From DATFWC01 sp045801465 (GTDB lineage Bacteria > Pseudomonadota > Alphaproteobacteria > Rhizobiales > Xanthobacteraceae): DNA of 25,026 nucleotides. The DNA lies in the NCBI GenBank assembly GCA_045801465.1, contig JBJMSU010000159.1, positions 1 through 25,026 on the forward strand, written 5' to 3'. Both the position numbers and the translations under genes were made by a program. Position 1 is the stretch's first letter, and each line of letters begins with the position of its first letter. Positions 7,820 through 14,840 of this stretch are shown here, in pieces. The notes beneath the pieces are model-generated. The model had not been told where the DNA came from. It did no database searches and was given only the letters and a program-made list of their open reading frames with translations.

Positions 7820-8616
7820 GGCATTCCTCCTTTTCGCGGCGTGACGACGTCGAGCTTCTGCGACGGATCCCAGAACAACACGCGCCGCCGCACCTCGGTC
7901 ACGATGGTGTTCAAGAGCAGTCCCACCACCGACAGGATCAGCAGGACCGAGAACTGCCCGGCGACGTCCATGGTGAAATTCATGCTCTGCATCAGCATGC
8001 CGAGCCCGGACTGGGCCCCGACGAACTCGGCCACGATGGCGCCGATCAGGGCGAAGATCATCGCGATCTCGAGCCCGGCGAAGATATAAGGCAGTGCATT
8101 GGGCAGCTGCAGCATCCAGAAGATCTGGCCGCGCGTCGCGGCGAGCGAGCGCATCAGGTTGACACGATCCTCCTCGGACGACCGCAGGCCCACGATGGTG
8201 TTGACCATCAGCGGGAAAAACGCCACCAGCGCCGCGCTCACCACCTTGGAGGTGAGCCCGAGGCCGAACCAGATGATGATGAGCGGCGCCAGCGCGACCT
8301 TCGGCATGGCCTGGAACATGACGATGAACGGATAGAGGAAATACTCCACCCGGCGGCTGAGCGCGACCGCAATGCCGAGCGCGAAGGCGAGCGTCGAGCC
8401 GAGCACGAAGCCCATCAGCGTCTCGGCCAGCGTGATCCACATGTGGTCGATATAGAGCGCGCTGGCGAAGCCGCGGTAGAGCGCGAGGAAGATACTGCTC
8501 GGCGCCGGCAGGATGAACGCCGGAATCGAGAACAAGCGGACCACCGCCTCCCAGACGGCCAGCACGCCTAAGATCAAGACGAGCCTGAGAACGAAACTGC
8601 GCGGTCCGCCGCTCAT
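7816..8616 (-). CDS. NitT/TauT-family ABC transporter permease
   Basis: 266 residues with about six membrane segments: LRLVLILGVLAVWEAVV near the start, TLMGFVLGSTLAFALGIAVAL, ALAPLIIIWFGLGL, and others. The cytoplasmic coupling loop of this family is present (RVNLMRSLAATRGQIFWMLQLPNALPYIFAGLEIA). It forms the inner-membrane channel of the importer, probably as a homodimer. The ATG at 8616 overlaps the ATPase stop (ATGA), and its own stop overlaps the start of the binding protein, so the three genes are tightly coupled. Confidence 0.92.
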   Translation of the reverse strand: MSGGPRSFVLRLVLILGVLAVWEAVVRLFSIPAFILPAPSSIFLALYRGFASALYIDHMWITLAETLMGFVLGSTLAFALGIAVALSRRVEYFLYPFIVMFQAMPKVALAPLIIIWFGLGLTSKVVSAALVAFFPLMVNTIVGLRSSEEDRVNLMRSLAATRGQIFWMLQLPNALPYIFAGLEIAMIFALIGAIVAEFVGAQSGLGMLMQSMNFTMDVAGQFSVLLILSVVGLLLNTIVTEVRRRVLFWDPSQKLDVVTPRKGGMP

Positions 8617-9443
8617 TCGAGTGCTCCGCCGGCGTTGAGGCCTGCGCGGATGCGCCGGACGTGGGCGCCGAACGCCTCCGTGGTCATGATGTCGATGCTG
8701 CGCGGGCGAGGAAAATCGATCCGCAAGAGATCGGCGATGCGGCCCGGCCGGGGCGTCATCACCAGCACCCGGTCGGCGAGAAACACCGCCTCCGAGGTCG
8801 AATGGGTGACGAACAGCACGGTCTTGCGCCGTTCGAGCCAGATGCGCTGCAATTCGGCGTTCATCGCCTCGCGGGTCAACGCATCCAGCGCGCCGAACGG
8901 CTCGTCCATCAGCAGCAAGGCCGGATCGTGAATGAGCGCGCGCACCAGGGCGACGCGCTGCTGCATGCCGCCCGACAGTTCCCACGGATAGCGGCGCTCG
9001 AATCCGGACAGTCCGACCAGCGCGATCAGCTCCAGCGCGCGCGCCGTCATGCGTTCGCGACCGAGCCGCTGCACGTCGACGGGAAGCAGGACGTTGCCGA
9101 GAACGCTGCGCCACGGGAACAGGACCGGAGACTGGAACACGACCCCGATGTCCTTGCGCGGCCCGGTGATGGGCACGTCGTTCAACAGCGCCGTGCCGTC
9201 GGACGCCGGCATGAGGCCGGCAAGGATCTTGAGAAGGGTCGACTTGCCGCAGCCCGAGGGCCCGACGATCGACATGAACTCGCCGTCGCTCACGGTGAAG
9301 TCGATGTCGCGCAGGGCATCGACGGCGTCGGCGCCGCTGCCGTAGCTCTTCGACAGGCGCCGCACCGCGATCACGTCGCGCGCGATGTCGGGCGTCGGCG
9401 CCACGGCGCGCACGGTCTCGTTCAGGGCATCCTCCCTGCGCAT
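8613..9443 (-). CDS. NitT/TauT-family ABC transporter ATPase
   Basis: 276 residues. Walker A is GPSGCGKST (about 61-69), the Q-loop is VVFQSPVLFPW, the signature is LSGGMQQR (about 156-163), Walker B is LLLMDEP (about 176-182) and the switch histidine is in VTHSTSEAV. This is the SsuB/TauB type. It energises the importer and is first in the operon. The frame stays open to 9506, but that part is encoded by a palindromic repeat, so I chose the ATG at 9443, which is itself inside the repeat arm. An AGGGAGG lies just inside the coding sequence, so a later CTG or GTG start is possible. Confidence 0.92.
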   Translation of the reverse strand: MRREDALNETVRAVAPTPDIARDVIAVRRLSKSYGSGADAVDALRDIDFTVSDGEFMSIVGPSGCGKSTLLKILAGLMPASDGTALLNDVPITGPRKDIGVVFQSPVLFPWRSVLGNVLLPVDVQRLGRERMTARALELIALVGLSGFERRYPWELSGGMQQRVALVRALIHDPALLLMDEPFGALDALTREAMNAELQRIWLERRKTVLFVTHSTSEAVFLADRVLVMTPRPGRIADLLRIDFPRPRSIDIMTTEAFGAHVRRIRAGLNAGGALE

Positions 9444-9510
9444 GTTCCGGCGAAAGCCTGGCCCGGACTTGATCCGGGCTGGGAACCGGTTCGCCGGCAG
9501 GAACATGCGC
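9438..9510. repeat. Palindromic dispersed repeat (GCGCATGTTC family)
   Basis: The outer arms GCGCATGTTCC (9438-9448) and GGAACATGCGC (9500-9510) are a perfect 11-bp inverted repeat. Inside is a second hairpin, GCCCGGA-CTTGA-TCCGGGC, and GGGAACCGGTTCGCCGG. A second member with the same arms is at 20464-20512. Here the left arm supplies the probable ATG of the ABC ATPase. Confidence 0.85.
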
Positions 9511-9694
9511 CGCTCAATCCGTCCCGCCGCCCGGGACTTGGCGACCGTCCGCGTGACCAGGGCCCTTACCCGGTCACAACCGCAAGCGCTTGAGGACGCG
9601 TCGCCACGGTTAGGCTATGGTGAGAGGGGGGGCCGGTCAACAATCCACGCCGGTTTCATCGTCGCAAAAGGGGGCCCGGCAGGGCGGATCACGA

Positions 9695-10657
9695 ATGGCT
9701 CATCGCTGTGCGATTCTCGACGATTATCAGAATGTCGCTTTGAAAATGGCCGACTGGTCGCCGGTCGCGAAAGACGTCGACATCACGGTGTTCAACGCCC
9801 CGCTCGGAGACAAGGACAAGGTTATCCGGGCGCTCGCCGATTTCGACATTATCGTCGGCATGCGCGAGCGAACGCCGTTCCCACGCGGCGTGATCGAAGC
9901 GCTCCCCAAACTGCGCCTGCTCATCACCACCGGCGCCCGCAACGCCTCGTTCGACCTGCAGGCCGCCAAGGACCGCAACGTCGTGGTCTGCGGCACCCCC
10001 TCGATCGGCAACCCGACCGCGGGCATCGCCATCGGCCTCATGCTCGAGCTCACCCGCCGCATCGGCTTCGAGAATGCGCGGATGAAATCCGGTGAGCTGT
10101 GGCAGACCACCATCGGCCTCGATCTCGACGGTCAGACCCTCGGGGTGATCGGGCTCGGCAAGCTCGGGGCGCGCGTGGCGACCATCGCCAAGGCATTCGG
10201 GATGAAAGTCGTGGCATGGAGCCAGAACCTTACGGAGGAAAAATGCCGCGCCCTTGGCGTCGACTACGCCGGCAAGGAGGACCTGCTGCGGCAGGCGGAC
10301 TTCATCACCATCCACGTGGTCTTAAGCCCGCGCACCCGCGGCCTGATGGGCGCCAAGGATCTCTCGCTGATGAAGCCGACGGCCTACCTGATCAACACCT
10401 CGCGCGGCCCGATCGTCGAGGAAGCCGCGCTGGTTGCGGCGCTGACCGAAAAGCGCATCGCCGGTGCCGGGCTCGATGTGTTCGACGTCGAGCCGCTGCC
10501 GCTCGATCACCCGCTGCGCCGCCTCGACAACGTCGTCATTACCCCCCACCTCGGCTACGTTTCGGTGCAGAACTACCGCGCCTATTTCGCCGGCGTGGTG
10601 GAGGACATCCGCGCCTGGCTCGACGGCAAGCCGGTCCGCGCCATGACGGCGGAGTAG
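9695..10657 (+). CDS. D-2-hydroxyacid dehydrogenase family protein
   Basis: 320 residues, normal for the family. The NAD-binding Rossmann motif is GVIGLGKLGARVA (about 150-162). The catalytic residues are Arg237 in NTSRGPIV, Glu266 in DVFDVEPLP and His285 in TPHLGYVS. It should be a cytoplasmic NAD(P)-dependent oxidoreductase interconverting a 2-hydroxy acid and a 2-keto acid. The substrate is unknown; sequence alone cannot separate glycerate, lactate and related activities. The ATG at 9695 follows AGGGCGGATCACGA. A GTG in frame at 9617 is less likely. It is divergent from the ABC importer and converges on the transglutaminase gene with a 12-base gap. Confidence 0.9.
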   Translation: MAHRCAILDDYQNVALKMADWSPVAKDVDITVFNAPLGDKDKVIRALADFDIIVGMRERTPFPRGVIEALPKLRLLITTGARNASFDLQAAKDRNVVVCGTPSIGNPTAGIAIGLMLELTRRIGFENARMKSGELWQTTIGLDLDGQTLGVIGLGKLGARVATIAKAFGMKVVAWSQNLTEEKCRALGVDYAGKEDLLRQADFITIHVVLSPRTRGLMGAKDLSLMKPTAYLINTSRGPIVEEAALVAALTEKRIAGAGLDVFDVEPLPLDHPLRRLDNVVITPHLGYVSVQNYRAYFAGVVEDIRAWLDGKPVRAMTAE

Positions 10658-10669
10658 TGCCGCGGCTCG

Positions 10670-11563
10670 TCATTTCGCCAGTACGTGGCTTCCCGACGTG
10701 ACCGTCACCTCAACGTCCATGCCGACGAAGGCGGTGGCGTCACCGATGAAGCTGCCCTCCACCGGAACGGCTTGCGCGGGATCGCGGGTCACAGCGACGC
10801 GGATGAGATTCTCCCCGGCAACGATGCCGTTGGTCGGGTCGTATTCGACCCAGCCGGCGCCCGGAAGATAAATTTCCGCCCAGGCATGGGTGGCGCCGGC
10901 ACCGTGAACGGAATCGCCGTTGCCGCCGTCCAGGATCGGATCATAGAGGTAGCCGGTGACGAAGCGCGCGCCGAAGCCCAGGCACCGGACGGCCTCGATC
11001 AGCAACAGAGCGAAATCGCGGCAGGAGCCGGCGCGCCGTTCGAGCGTCTCCAGCGGCGACTGGGCTCCTTCGCTGTCGCGAGCCGCATAGGCGAAATCCC
11101 GCTCGATCGCGGCATTCATCGCTGCCAGCAGCTCGACCGTATCGACGCCCTTGTGGGACACGAAGCTTTGCGCCCACGCTGTCACCACACCCTTGGGATC
11201 CGGGTAATGCTGCTCCAACAGCCTGCACAGGTCGGTGCGGTCGTTGGTCGAGTAGACGAATGGGTAGGTCGCGGCCTCCGGTGCGACGGGGAACACGGGG
11301 CGTTCAAGCGCGTAGCGCTCGAGGGTGAGCGTGCTGGCGATGGCAAGCTCGGCGGCCGGTTCGGAGAAGCCGACGATCGCGACGGAATTGCCGAACACAT
11401 CGTGCAGCCAGCGAACCGCGGCGGCCGGCGACAGCGTGAGCTCGCTGCGCAACAGCCGGAGATCGTGGCTGTCGCGCGGCCGGACCATGAGCCGATGTTC
11501 GCCGAAACGTACAGCCTCCCGGTAGCGATAAGTCGTCGCGTGGCGGACGGTGAGGATCTTCAC
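10670..11563 (-). CDS. Transglutaminase-like cysteine protease family protein
   Basis: 297 residues. The N-terminal beta-rich region (LTVRHATTYRYREAVRFGEHRLMVRPRD) is the bacterial transglutaminase N-domain. The core triad is visible: Cys181 in RAGSCRDFALLLIEA, His226 in THAWAEIYLPGAGWVEYDPTNG and Asp242 in the same block. These proteins are cysteine hydrolases or amidases with generally uncharacterised substrates. No signal peptide is visible, so it is probably cytoplasmic. The GTG start at 11563 overlaps the stop of the upstream gene by 4 bases (GTGA), giving a coupled pair with the unknown membrane protein. Confidence 0.9.
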   Translation of the reverse strand: MKILTVRHATTYRYREAVRFGEHRLMVRPRDSHDLRLLRSELTLSPAAAVRWLHDVFGNSVAIVGFSEPAAELAIASTLTLERYALERPVFPVAPEAATYPFVYSTNDRTDLCRLLEQHYPDPKGVVTAWAQSFVSHKGVDTVELLAAMNAAIERDFAYAARDSEGAQSPLETLERRAGSCRDFALLLIEAVRCLGFGARFVTGYLYDPILDGGNGDSVHGAGATHAWAEIYLPGAGWVEYDPTNGIVAGENLIRVAVTRDPAQAVPVEGSFIGDATAFVGMDVEVTVTSGSHVLAK

Positions 11564-12090
11564 CGCGTCAGCAGGGCGACCTTCTCGCCGCCCGCGATCC
11601 CGGCGATGCAGCGGCTCGGCACCTGGGACAGCGGCCCGGCGAGCGGGCTGACCAGCGGATCGCAACCCTCCAGCCGCTTGTCCTTGTCGCCTTCGCGCAG
11701 GGTCTTCACCGGCACCTTTTGCGGGACAGCCTCGCTGTGCTCGCGCACCGTGACCTCAGGCAACGTGGCGTCCTTGGCGACGATCGTCACGTTGGCCACC
11801 GGATCGGTGCGAAACAGGATGGTGCCGTCACGGTTGCGGTAAACGATCGCCGTGTCGCGAACGCCGATCACCTCGACGGTCGTCACGACCGAACGATCTT
11901 GGGCACCAGAGCGCTTGGGGCTGGCGAGTCGGTCGCCCTTGTGCGCGCGATCGAGCTGATCGGCGGTGCGCGTCAGCGGTGACGTCAGCGTGGATGACAC
12001 GATTTGCCAGGACGTCGGACCCGAAATGGCGAGGCTCAAGATTCCGACTGTCGCCAGGAACCCGCCCGTAATACCGGCGACGTGATACAT
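11560..12090 (-). CDS. Membrane-anchored protein of unknown function
   Basis: 176 residues. The ATG at 12090 follows GGAGGGAAGC, a strong ribosome site. The N-terminus has one hydrophobic segment (VAGITGGFLATVGILSLAISG), either a signal anchor or an uncleaved signal. A basic linker (DRAHKGDRLASPKRSG) precedes a soluble region. The C-terminus holds two cysteines in an EGCDPLVSPLAGPL...RCIAGI block. A similar GCE/D-SPLA-RC pattern is, as far as I recall, seen at the end of many Rhizobiales hypothetical proteins; in the periplasm the two cysteines could form a disulfide. It is translationally coupled to the transglutaminase-like gene. I do not recognise a function. Confidence 0.7.
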   Translation of the reverse strand: MYHVAGITGGFLATVGILSLAISGPTSWQIVSSTLTSPLTRTADQLDRAHKGDRLASPKRSGAQDRSVVTTVEVIGVRDTAIVYRNRDGTILFRTDPVANVTIVAKDATLPEVTVREHSEAVPQKVPVKTLREGDKDKRLEGCDPLVSPLAGPLSQVPSRCIAGIAGGEKVALLTR

Positions 12091-12255
12091 GCTTCCCTCC
12101 ATGGTTTCGTCCGCGTCACCGGGTCGATGTGGGAGGCGCCGCGAAGGCAAGCGCAATTGCGAACGTGCCGGCAGACCAGCCACGTCCCACGGAAGATTCC
12201 GGCGTACTGAAGACTGTTCGGGAAGGCCAACGTCGAACGGGAATGAAAAGTTCCG

Positions 12256-13698
12256 CTATCCTTCCGTTTCCACGGGCCGTAGCAGCTGCGTCTCGGGAAT
12301 GGTGATGCGGCAGCGCACGCCTTCGCGGTCAAACGTCAATTCAACGCCGGCTTCGAGCGCGCGCGCCAGATTGCGTTCGACCACCAGGCTGCCGAAACCC
12401 CGTTGCACCGGCGCGCCGACCTCCGGACCGCCGGTTTCCGTCCACGCGATCTCGACCGTCGGCCGTTCGCCGCGCGGCTGCCACGTCCAGGCGATCGAAA
12501 TCCGCCCGGACGGGGTCGACAGCGCGCCGAACTTGACGGCATTGATCGCCAGCTCGTGCAGGGCGAGACCCAGGCTCTGGGCCGCCTCCGGCCGCAGCAT
12601 GACCGGCGGGCCTTCCAGCGCGATCTGGGAGCCGCTGCGATCGAGGTAGGGAGCAAGCTGCGAGCGTACCAGCTCGGCCAGCGCCACGCCGTGCCACTCC
12701 TCCTGCACCAGCAGGTCATGGGAGCGCGCCAGCGCCTGCAGCCGGGCGCTGAACTGGTCGAGGAAGCCGTCGATCGAACCGGCACGGCGTGCCGTCTGCC
12801 GCGCCATGGCCTGAATGACCGCGAGCAGGTTTTTCGAACGATGCGTGAGCTCGCGCATCAACAGGCGCAAGTGCGCTTCGCCCTCCTTGCGCTCGGTGAT
12901 GTCGACGGCGGTGCAGGTCAAACCGGCGACCGTACCCGCCGCATCGCGCACAGGCTCGATATGGAGGTCGTACCAGCGGATGCCCGCCCCCTCGTTGACG
13001 CGGACCTCGCCATCCTTCGGCAGGCCGGAGTCGAGCGCCGCCTGCTTCAACGCCGCAATGGCGGCCAAATTCTCGGCCGGCACGATTTCACTGTCGATGT
13101 AGCCGACAATCTCTCGCACGTCGCGTCCGAACAGGGGATTGCTGATCGAGGTATAGCGCAGGTCGCGGTCGTGGGTGAAAACCGTGACATTGGAGCCGCG
13201 CAATGCGGTCTCGTAACGCTGCAAAGTCGTACCCAGCTCGGCCGTCAGCCGCTGTTGCTCGCGCTCGAGCGACCGGATCCCGGTGACATCGATGGCTCGG
13301 CACGTGATCCCGTCGACCGCGCCGTCGGGGCCGAACGTCGGATCGATATTGATTGCAAACAGAGCGCGGCCTTCCGGCATGGCATAAAACGCCTCGACGT
13401 TCCGCGGCTTGCCGCTCTCCAGCACTTGGCGCTTGATCGCAAGAATGTCCTCGCCGTCGGGCTCGGGCAGCGTCTGCGCGTCGCGCGGGCTGTGGATACG
13501 CGTATGCTGCAGGGTCTTGTCTTGCGAAAACACGTAAAGGCGGGCGGCACGCAGCGCGCTCTCGAACCGTCCGGCGGCATGCTCCGCTCCCGCTCCAGGC
13601 TGGGCCCGGGCCTTGCCACCATGGCGCTCGCGCGCGCGGCCCTGCGTGGCAGCCTTCCGGCCTGGAAAACCTGCGTCGGGCCGGGTCTGGTCGGTCAT
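12256..13698 (-). CDS. PAS-domain HWE-type histidine kinase
   Basis: 480 residues, no membrane segment, so cytoplasmic. After a basic N-terminus come two PAS-like sensor regions (about 45-140 and 160-270; the second ends with the typical GLTCTAVDITERKEGEAHL). The dimerisation segment is LLMRELTHRSKNLLAVIQAMARQ with phospho-acceptor His286. The ATPase domain has LALHELAINAVKFGALS (Asn386) and EIAWTETGGP, the W-x-E block that marks HWE kinases. HWE/HisKA2 kinases are the class that phosphorylates PhyR in the alphaproteobacterial stress response, and phyR lies 1.1 kb away, so this is a candidate input kinase; that link is inference. The ATG at 13698 has a TTGAGG ribosome site. The signal sensed cannot be told. 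Confidence 0.88.
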   Translation of the reverse strand: MTDQTRPDAGFPGRKAATQGRARERHGGKARAQPGAGAEHAAGRFESALRAARLYVFSQDKTLQHTRIHSPRDAQTLPEPDGEDILAIKRQVLESGKPRNVEAFYAMPEGRALFAINIDPTFGPDGAVDGITCRAIDVTGIRSLEREQQRLTAELGTTLQRYETALRGSNVTVFTHDRDLRYTSISNPLFGRDVREIVGYIDSEIVPAENLAAIAALKQAALDSGLPKDGEVRVNEGAGIRWYDLHIEPVRDAAGTVAGLTCTAVDITERKEGEAHLRLLMRELTHRSKNLLAVIQAMARQTARRAGSIDGFLDQFSARLQALARSHDLLVQEEWHGVALAELVRSQLAPYLDRSGSQIALEGPPVMLRPEAAQSLGLALHELAINAVKFGALSTPSGRISIAWTWQPRGERPTVEIAWTETGGPEVGAPVQRGFGSLVVERNLARALEAGVELTFDREGVRCRITIPETQLLRPVETEG

Positions 13699-13810
13699 TT
13701 CAGCCTCAAACGATACGAAACCTGCACCCCCGGAATTGGGTTCGCGGTCTCAACCGCTCCTGAAATCGAAGCTCTCAGCCTATAGCTTTGCGGTCCGGAG
13801 TCTTTTTGAG

Positions 13811-13837
13811 AACGCCGGATAACCCCAATACGTTTCC
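13811..13837 (-). promoter_or_regulatory. Possible degenerate EcfG promoter for the HWE kinase
   Basis: On the minus strand the sequence reads GGAAAC-N17-CGTT. This differs from the EcfG consensus by one extra A in the -35 box. It lies about 113 bases before the kinase ATG, with the right orientation. The imperfect -35 makes it a weak call. Confidence 0.25.
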
Positions 13838-13888
13838 GATCCGGCCGCCCTCACGCAAGCGCGAGTGCGACTACTTTACACAGGTAAG

Positions 13889-13918
13889 TTTTCCCGCCCA
13901 AACGCGGGAACCGATGGG
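13889..13918. repeat. Half copy of the CCCGC-arm palindromic repeat
   Basis: TTTTCCCGCCCAAACGCGGGAACCGATGGG has the hairpin TTCCCGC...GCGGGAA and the flanking bases of the left arm of the element at 3018-3107. The right arm is absent. Its GGGAAC end doubles as the -35 box of the EcfG promoter at 13907. Confidence 0.6.
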
Positions 13919-13931
13919 CGGGTGGCACGTT
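13907..13931 (+). promoter_or_regulatory. EcfG-type promoter upstream of csbD
   Basis: GGAAC at 13907-13911, a 16-base spacer and CGTT at 13928-13931 match the alphaproteobacterial EcfG consensus exactly. Transcription would begin near 13938 and give csbD a leader of about 190 bases. The -35 lies in a repeat arm. CsbD-family genes are commonly stress-sigma regulated, which fits. Confidence 0.65.
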
Positions 13932-14040
13932 GACTTTGCGACCGGCCACCATCCCCCTCCCCTCGTGCAAGGCCGGTATCTGGGCGTAGTCGGCGACGCG
14001 GCTGGCTACGCCCATATTTTTTTGTCGCATCGTCACGACG

Positions 14041-14066
14041 GGAACTTCGCCGCGCGCCGCCGAGTT
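14041..14066 (+). promoter_or_regulatory. Near-consensus EcfG box closer to csbD
   Basis: GGAAC at 14041-14045, a 17-base spacer and AGTT at 14063-14066: one mismatch in the -10. It would place the start about 55 bases before the csbD ATG, a more usual leader length than the exact site at 13907. The DUF1328 gene has the same -10 variant. Confidence 0.35.
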
Positions 14067-14071
14067 GGGCC

Positions 14072-14112
14072 AACGAGCATCTTTCCAACGAGCATCCTTA
14101 ACGAGCATCCTT
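14072..14112 (+). repeat. Three 13-bp direct repeats before csbD
   Basis: AACGAGCATCTTT (14072-14084), AACGAGCATCCTT (14087-14099) and AACGAGCATCCTT (14100-14112) are followed at once by the csbD ribosome site. They lie within the presumed 5' leader and could bind a regulator, fold the leader, or simply be a slippage product. Confidence 0.85.
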
Positions 14113-14126
14113 CATGGGAGTCAGCA

Positions 14127-14327
14127 ATGAACTGGGATCGCGTCGAAGGCAACTGGAAGCAATTCAAGGGCAAGGCCCAGGAGCAGTGGGGCAAGCTGAC
14201 CGATGACGACCTCGACGTGATCGAGGGTAGGCGCACCGAACTCGCCGGCCGGCTGCAGCAACGCTACGGCTACGCCAAGGACCAGGCGGAACGAGAGATC
14301 GACAACTGGCTCGACGCCACGAGCTGA
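14127..14327 (+). CDS. csbD: CsbD-family stress response protein
   Basis: 66 residues, the whole length of the family. It begins MNWDRVEGNWKQFKGKAQEQWGKLTDDDLDVIEGRR and continues with the typical ELAGRLQQRYGYAKDQAEREIDNWL. CsbD proteins are small, highly charged, soluble proteins induced by general stress; their molecular role is not established. The ATG at 14127 follows GGGAGTCAGCA. The gene is preceded by an exact EcfG promoter and a near-consensus one, so it is a likely target of the ecfG gene 1.9 kb downstream. The DUF883-like gene follows after 73 bases and may be co-transcribed. Confidence 0.92.
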   Translation: MNWDRVEGNWKQFKGKAQEQWGKLTDDDLDVIEGRRTELAGRLQQRYGYAKDQAEREIDNWLDATS

Positions 14328-14336
14328 TTTTCAGCC

Positions 14337-14362
14337 GCCGAACCCGAGGCGCCGGGTTCGGC
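14337..14362 (+). terminator. Hairpin after csbD
   Basis: GCCGAACCC (14337-14345) pairs perfectly with GGGTTCGGC (14354-14362) around an 8-base loop, 9 bases past the csbD stop. No T-run follows directly; the nearest T5 is about 30 bases on. It may only partly terminate and so set the ratio of csbD to the next gene. Confidence 0.45.
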
Positions 14363-14400
14363 GCTTCGGCCGATTTACGTTTTTGCCGGGGAAAAATTCC

Positions 14401-14754
14401 ATGGCGCTCCTTACACGCAGAACCCGACATGCCACGCTCGATGTCAACGACGTCGTGAGCCTCCTGCGCGATCTCGAGCCGATATTGATGCGGCTCACCA
14501 CTTACGTTTCCGCCAATGCACGAGAGGCGCGCGGCGCCATCCCCGATCGCATTTCCGAGGCATGGTCGGATGTCTCCGACCGCCTCCGATCCACGGTCGG
14601 GTACCGTGCACGCGATATGGGGGCAGAAGCGGCGCAGATGGGAAAGGGCGTCTGGCATAAGATCGAGGACGAAGTCGTCCACCGGCCGCTCGTCGCGTTG
14701 GCCATCGCGGCCGGCATCGGCTTTGTCATCGGCGCGCTCAATCATCGCCGCTGA
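14401..14754 (+). CDS. DUF883/ElaB-like membrane-anchored protein
   Basis: 117 residues. A helical N-terminal part (VNDVVSLLRDLEPILMRLTTYVSANAREARGAI) ends in VVHRPLVALAIAAGIGFVIGALNHRR, the single C-terminal membrane segment with RR tail typical of DUF883/YqjD/ElaB proteins. Family members are inner-membrane anchored, and some bind ribosomes in stationary phase; whether this one does is unknown. The ATG at 14401 follows a purine-rich GGGGAAAAATTCC. It is downstream of csbD on the same strand and may share its stress promoter. Confidence 0.75.
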   Translation: MALLTRRTRHATLDVNDVVSLLRDLEPILMRLTTYVSANAREARGAIPDRISEAWSDVSDRLRSTVGYRARDMGAEAAQMGKGVWHKIEDEVVHRPLVALAIAAGIGFVIGALNHRR

Positions 14755-14773
14755 ACTGAACGCCGAAGCGGTA

Positions 14774-14834
14774 AATAGCGGGTGGCCGGAGCCGAATGGC
14801 CCCTGCCCTACTCGCCATTGAATGTCCGCTACTC
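14774..14834. repeat. Degenerate copy of the AATAGCG/CCGCTACTC repeat
   Basis: AATAGCGGGTGGC, GCCGAATGGC, CTACTCGCCATT and TCCGCTACTC appear in order. The last word is identical to part of the element at 6366-6450. It fills the gap between the convergent ends of the DUF883-like gene and phyR. Confidence 0.5.
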
Positions 14835-14840
14835 CCTAGC

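Larger units (their letters stand above)
13699..14126. other. 428-bp intergenic region with stress-promoter elements
   Basis: No gene was identified here. The region holds a possible minus-strand kinase promoter at 13811-13837, a half palindromic repeat at 13889-13918, an exact EcfG promoter at 13907-13931, a variant box at 14041-14066 and three 13-bp direct repeats at 14072-14112. A frame in phase with csbD is open through it but shows no family resemblance. Confidence 0.6.

Noticed and set aside
7816..9114. A longer version of the permease reaching back into the ATPase gene
   Set aside because: The extra N-terminal part is a shifted reading of the ATPase, and the ATG at 8616 overlaps the ATPase stop as in a normal operon.
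8661..9593. A 310-codon plus-strand frame opposite the ABC ATPase
   Set aside because: Antisense shadow of a gene with intact Walker motifs.
11290..11314. GGAAC-N16-CGTA on the plus strand
   Set aside because: It lies inside the transglutaminase gene on the opposite strand, has a -10 mismatch, and has no gene downstream in that direction.
12403..13785. A 460-codon plus-strand frame opposite the HWE kinase
   Set aside because: Antisense shadow; the kinase on the other strand has all domain motifs and a ribosome site.
14072..14112. Short direct repeats considered as a CRISPR remnant
   Set aside because: Units are only 13 bp with 2 or 0 bases between them, with no spacers and no cas genes.
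13788..14126. An N-terminal extension of csbD in the same frame
   Set aside because: CsbD proteins start at the MNWD segment, and the extension covers repeats and promoter boxes.
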